NCBI RefSeq assembly: GCF_029945925.1 | Contig: NZ_JAQSDN010000035.1 | Coordinates: 174,835 to 238,834 of the forward strand | DNA from: Polaromonas sp. | Lineage (GTDB): Bacteria > Pseudomonadota > Gammaproteobacteria > Burkholderiales > Burkholderiaceae_C | Length of the DNA: 64,000 bases | Direction of reading: 5' to 3' | Shown here: positions 63,169 through 64,000 of the stretch, one piece after another | Layout of the letters: each line of letters opens with the position of its first letter | Numbering within the stretch: position 1 is the first letter of the stretch | Program-made: the position numbers and the translations under genes | The notes under the pieces: generated by a model | Seen by the model: only the letters and a program-made list of their open reading frames with translations | Database searches by the model: none | What the model was told of the DNA's origin: nothing

Positions 63169-64000
63169 ATGACTTCCCTAGCCCAACAAGGCGCTAATCC
63201 ATTCATGTCCTCAGTCACTCGTTTGAGCCTGCCGGTCGAAGGCATGACGTGTGCATCGTGTGTCGGCCGTGTCGAGCGTGCGCTGAATAATGTCCCCCGT
63301 GTGCTCACGGCCGCTGTCAATCTTGCCACTGAGCGCGCCGACATCACTTTCACCGGTTTGGCCGATCCGCAGGCGGCTGTCCGCGCCATCGAGAGCGCTG
63401 GCTACACCGTACGCGAAGAGACTACCGAGCTCGCAATCGAGGACATGACCTGCGCGTCGTGTGTGGGCCGGGTTGAGAAGGCGCTTGCAAAAATCCCGGG
63501 CGTGCTGGAGGCCACTGTCAACCTGGCGACCGAGCGCGCGCGGGTGCGCCACCTTGCCGGAGTCGTCTCCATGGCCGACCTTGAAGCGGCGGTCGAACAG
63601 GCGGGTTACAAGGCCCGCCGCATCTCCGCCGAAACGGCGAATGCGGGCGATCAGGACGCCGAGCGCCGTGAGAGCGAGGCACAGGCGCTGCGGCGCGCTT
63701 TGCTCATTGCATCCATCCTCACCTTGCCAGTCTTTATCCTCGAGATGGGCTCTCACCTCATTCCCGCCATTCACCATTGGGTGATGGGGGTCCTGGGTGA
63801 GCAGACGAGCTGGTATATCCAGTTCGCGCTCGCCACCCTTGTGCTGTTCGGTCCGGGTCTGCGCTTCTTCCGCAAGGGCGTACCGGCGTTGCTGCGCGGT
63901 GCCCCCGACATGAACTCGCTGGTATCGCTCGGCACCGCGGCGGCTTACGGCTATTCGGTGGTCGCGACCTTCGTCCCCGAAGTGCTTCCACCGGGCACCG
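63169..64000 (+). CDS. copA: copper-transporting P-type ATPase (5' part, runs off edge)
   Basis: The first about 277 residues of a P1B-type ATPase; the frame is open to the window end. It starts MTSLAQQGANPFMSSVTRLS. Two heavy-metal-associated domains follow, with metal sites at Cys28/Cys31 (GMTCASC) and Cys95/Cys98 (DMTCASC). The first membrane helices begin at LLIASILTLPVFILEMGSHL and continue with GPGLRFFRKGVPALLRGAPD and MNSLVSLGTAAAYGYS, the conserved region of Cu+-ATPases. It probably exports copper to the periplasm under control of the nearby CueR-like regulator. Only the N-terminal part is visible, so the ion-binding CPC motif lies outside. Confidence 0.93.
   Translation, partial: MTSLAQQGANPFMSSVTRLSLPVEGMTCASCVGRVERALNNVPRVLTAAVNLATERADITFTGLADPQAAVRAIESAGYTVREETTELAIEDMTCASCVGRVEKALAKIPGVLEATVNLATERARVRHLAGVVSMADLEAAVEQAGYKARRISAETANAGDQDAERRESEAQALRRALLIASILTLPVFILEMGSHLIPAIHHWVMGVLGEQTSWYIQFALATLVLFGPGLRFFRKGVPALLRGAPDMNSLVSLGTAAAYGYSVVATFVPEVLPPGT

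Noticed and set aside
1..64000. CRISPR arrays, tRNA or rRNA genes
   Set aside because: No regularly spaced repeats and no tRNA/rRNA-like sequences were found by reading; tandem repeats seen are too short for a CRISPR array.

Overview
The window looks like a chromosomal segment of a Burkholderiales bacterium, most likely a Comamonadaceae member of the Polaromonas/Variovorax/Rhodoferax type. This is inferred from the GC-rich core genes at the left end, several tripartite-tricarboxylate (Bug) binding proteins without their transporters, a DUF4148 protein, and many LysR and IclR-free catabolic clusters. The species cannot be fixed from the sequence alone. About the first 3.7 kb is ordinary core genome (yraN, rsmI, a BamE-like lipoprotein, a DUF938 methyltransferase, a DnaQ-type exonuclease). 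Everything to the right is accessory, with decayed insertion sequences, gene fragments and duplicated blocks.

3.8-11.2 kb: an integrated element. It carries a single reading frame of at least 1819 residues with two separate tyrosine-recombinase catalytic domains. A convergent gene of unknown family follows, then a decayed CoxM-type flavoprotein fragment. 11.2-16 kb: a WYL-domain regulator, a 45-residue membrane peptide, and a two-gene unit made of an HNH-like nuclease with membrane segments and an overlapping coiled-coil membrane protein. This AT-richer block has the layout of an uncharacterised defence module. 16.5-18.3 kb: GreA/B-like and SWIB proteins, a glutathione S-transferase (GST) remnant and an IS3 fragment.

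18.4-26.6 kb: small detoxification or catabolic units, each with its own regulator. These are a dienelactone-hydrolase-like gene with a divergent AraC/GlxA regulator, a haloalkane-dehalogenase-like hydrolase, a metallo-beta-lactamase-fold hydrolase with a TetR regulator (matching operators in front of both), an EamA transporter cut by an IS256 fragment, and a LysR regulator divergent from doxX-GST. 27-45 kb: a catabolic island centred on CoA thioesters and glutathione. It has two CaiB/BaiF CoA-transferases, an acyl-CoA synthetase, a dienoyl-CoA-reductase-like SDR, a GST, glutathione reductase, two kappa-GST/HCCA-isomerase proteins, two Bug binding proteins, a PLP enzyme, a serine hydrolase and an embedded thioredoxin-like/CcdA pair.

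45-53.7 kb: a GlxA-type regulator, a decayed DUF4396-like gene, a complete RND efflux operon (adaptor, pump, outer-membrane factor) and a second copy of the doxX-3'end/GST block. 54.5-59.5 kb: a PEP-mutase-family enzyme, an MFS transporter with a divergent LysR regulator, a third HCCA-isomerase-like protein and a CmcJ/NvfI-type putative oxygenase. 60-64 kb: a DUF4148 protein, two outer-membrane-factor remnants, a CueR-like regulator with a clear MerR-type operator, and the start of a copper-transporting P-type ATPase running off the right edge. No rRNA, tRNA or CRISPR array was seen.
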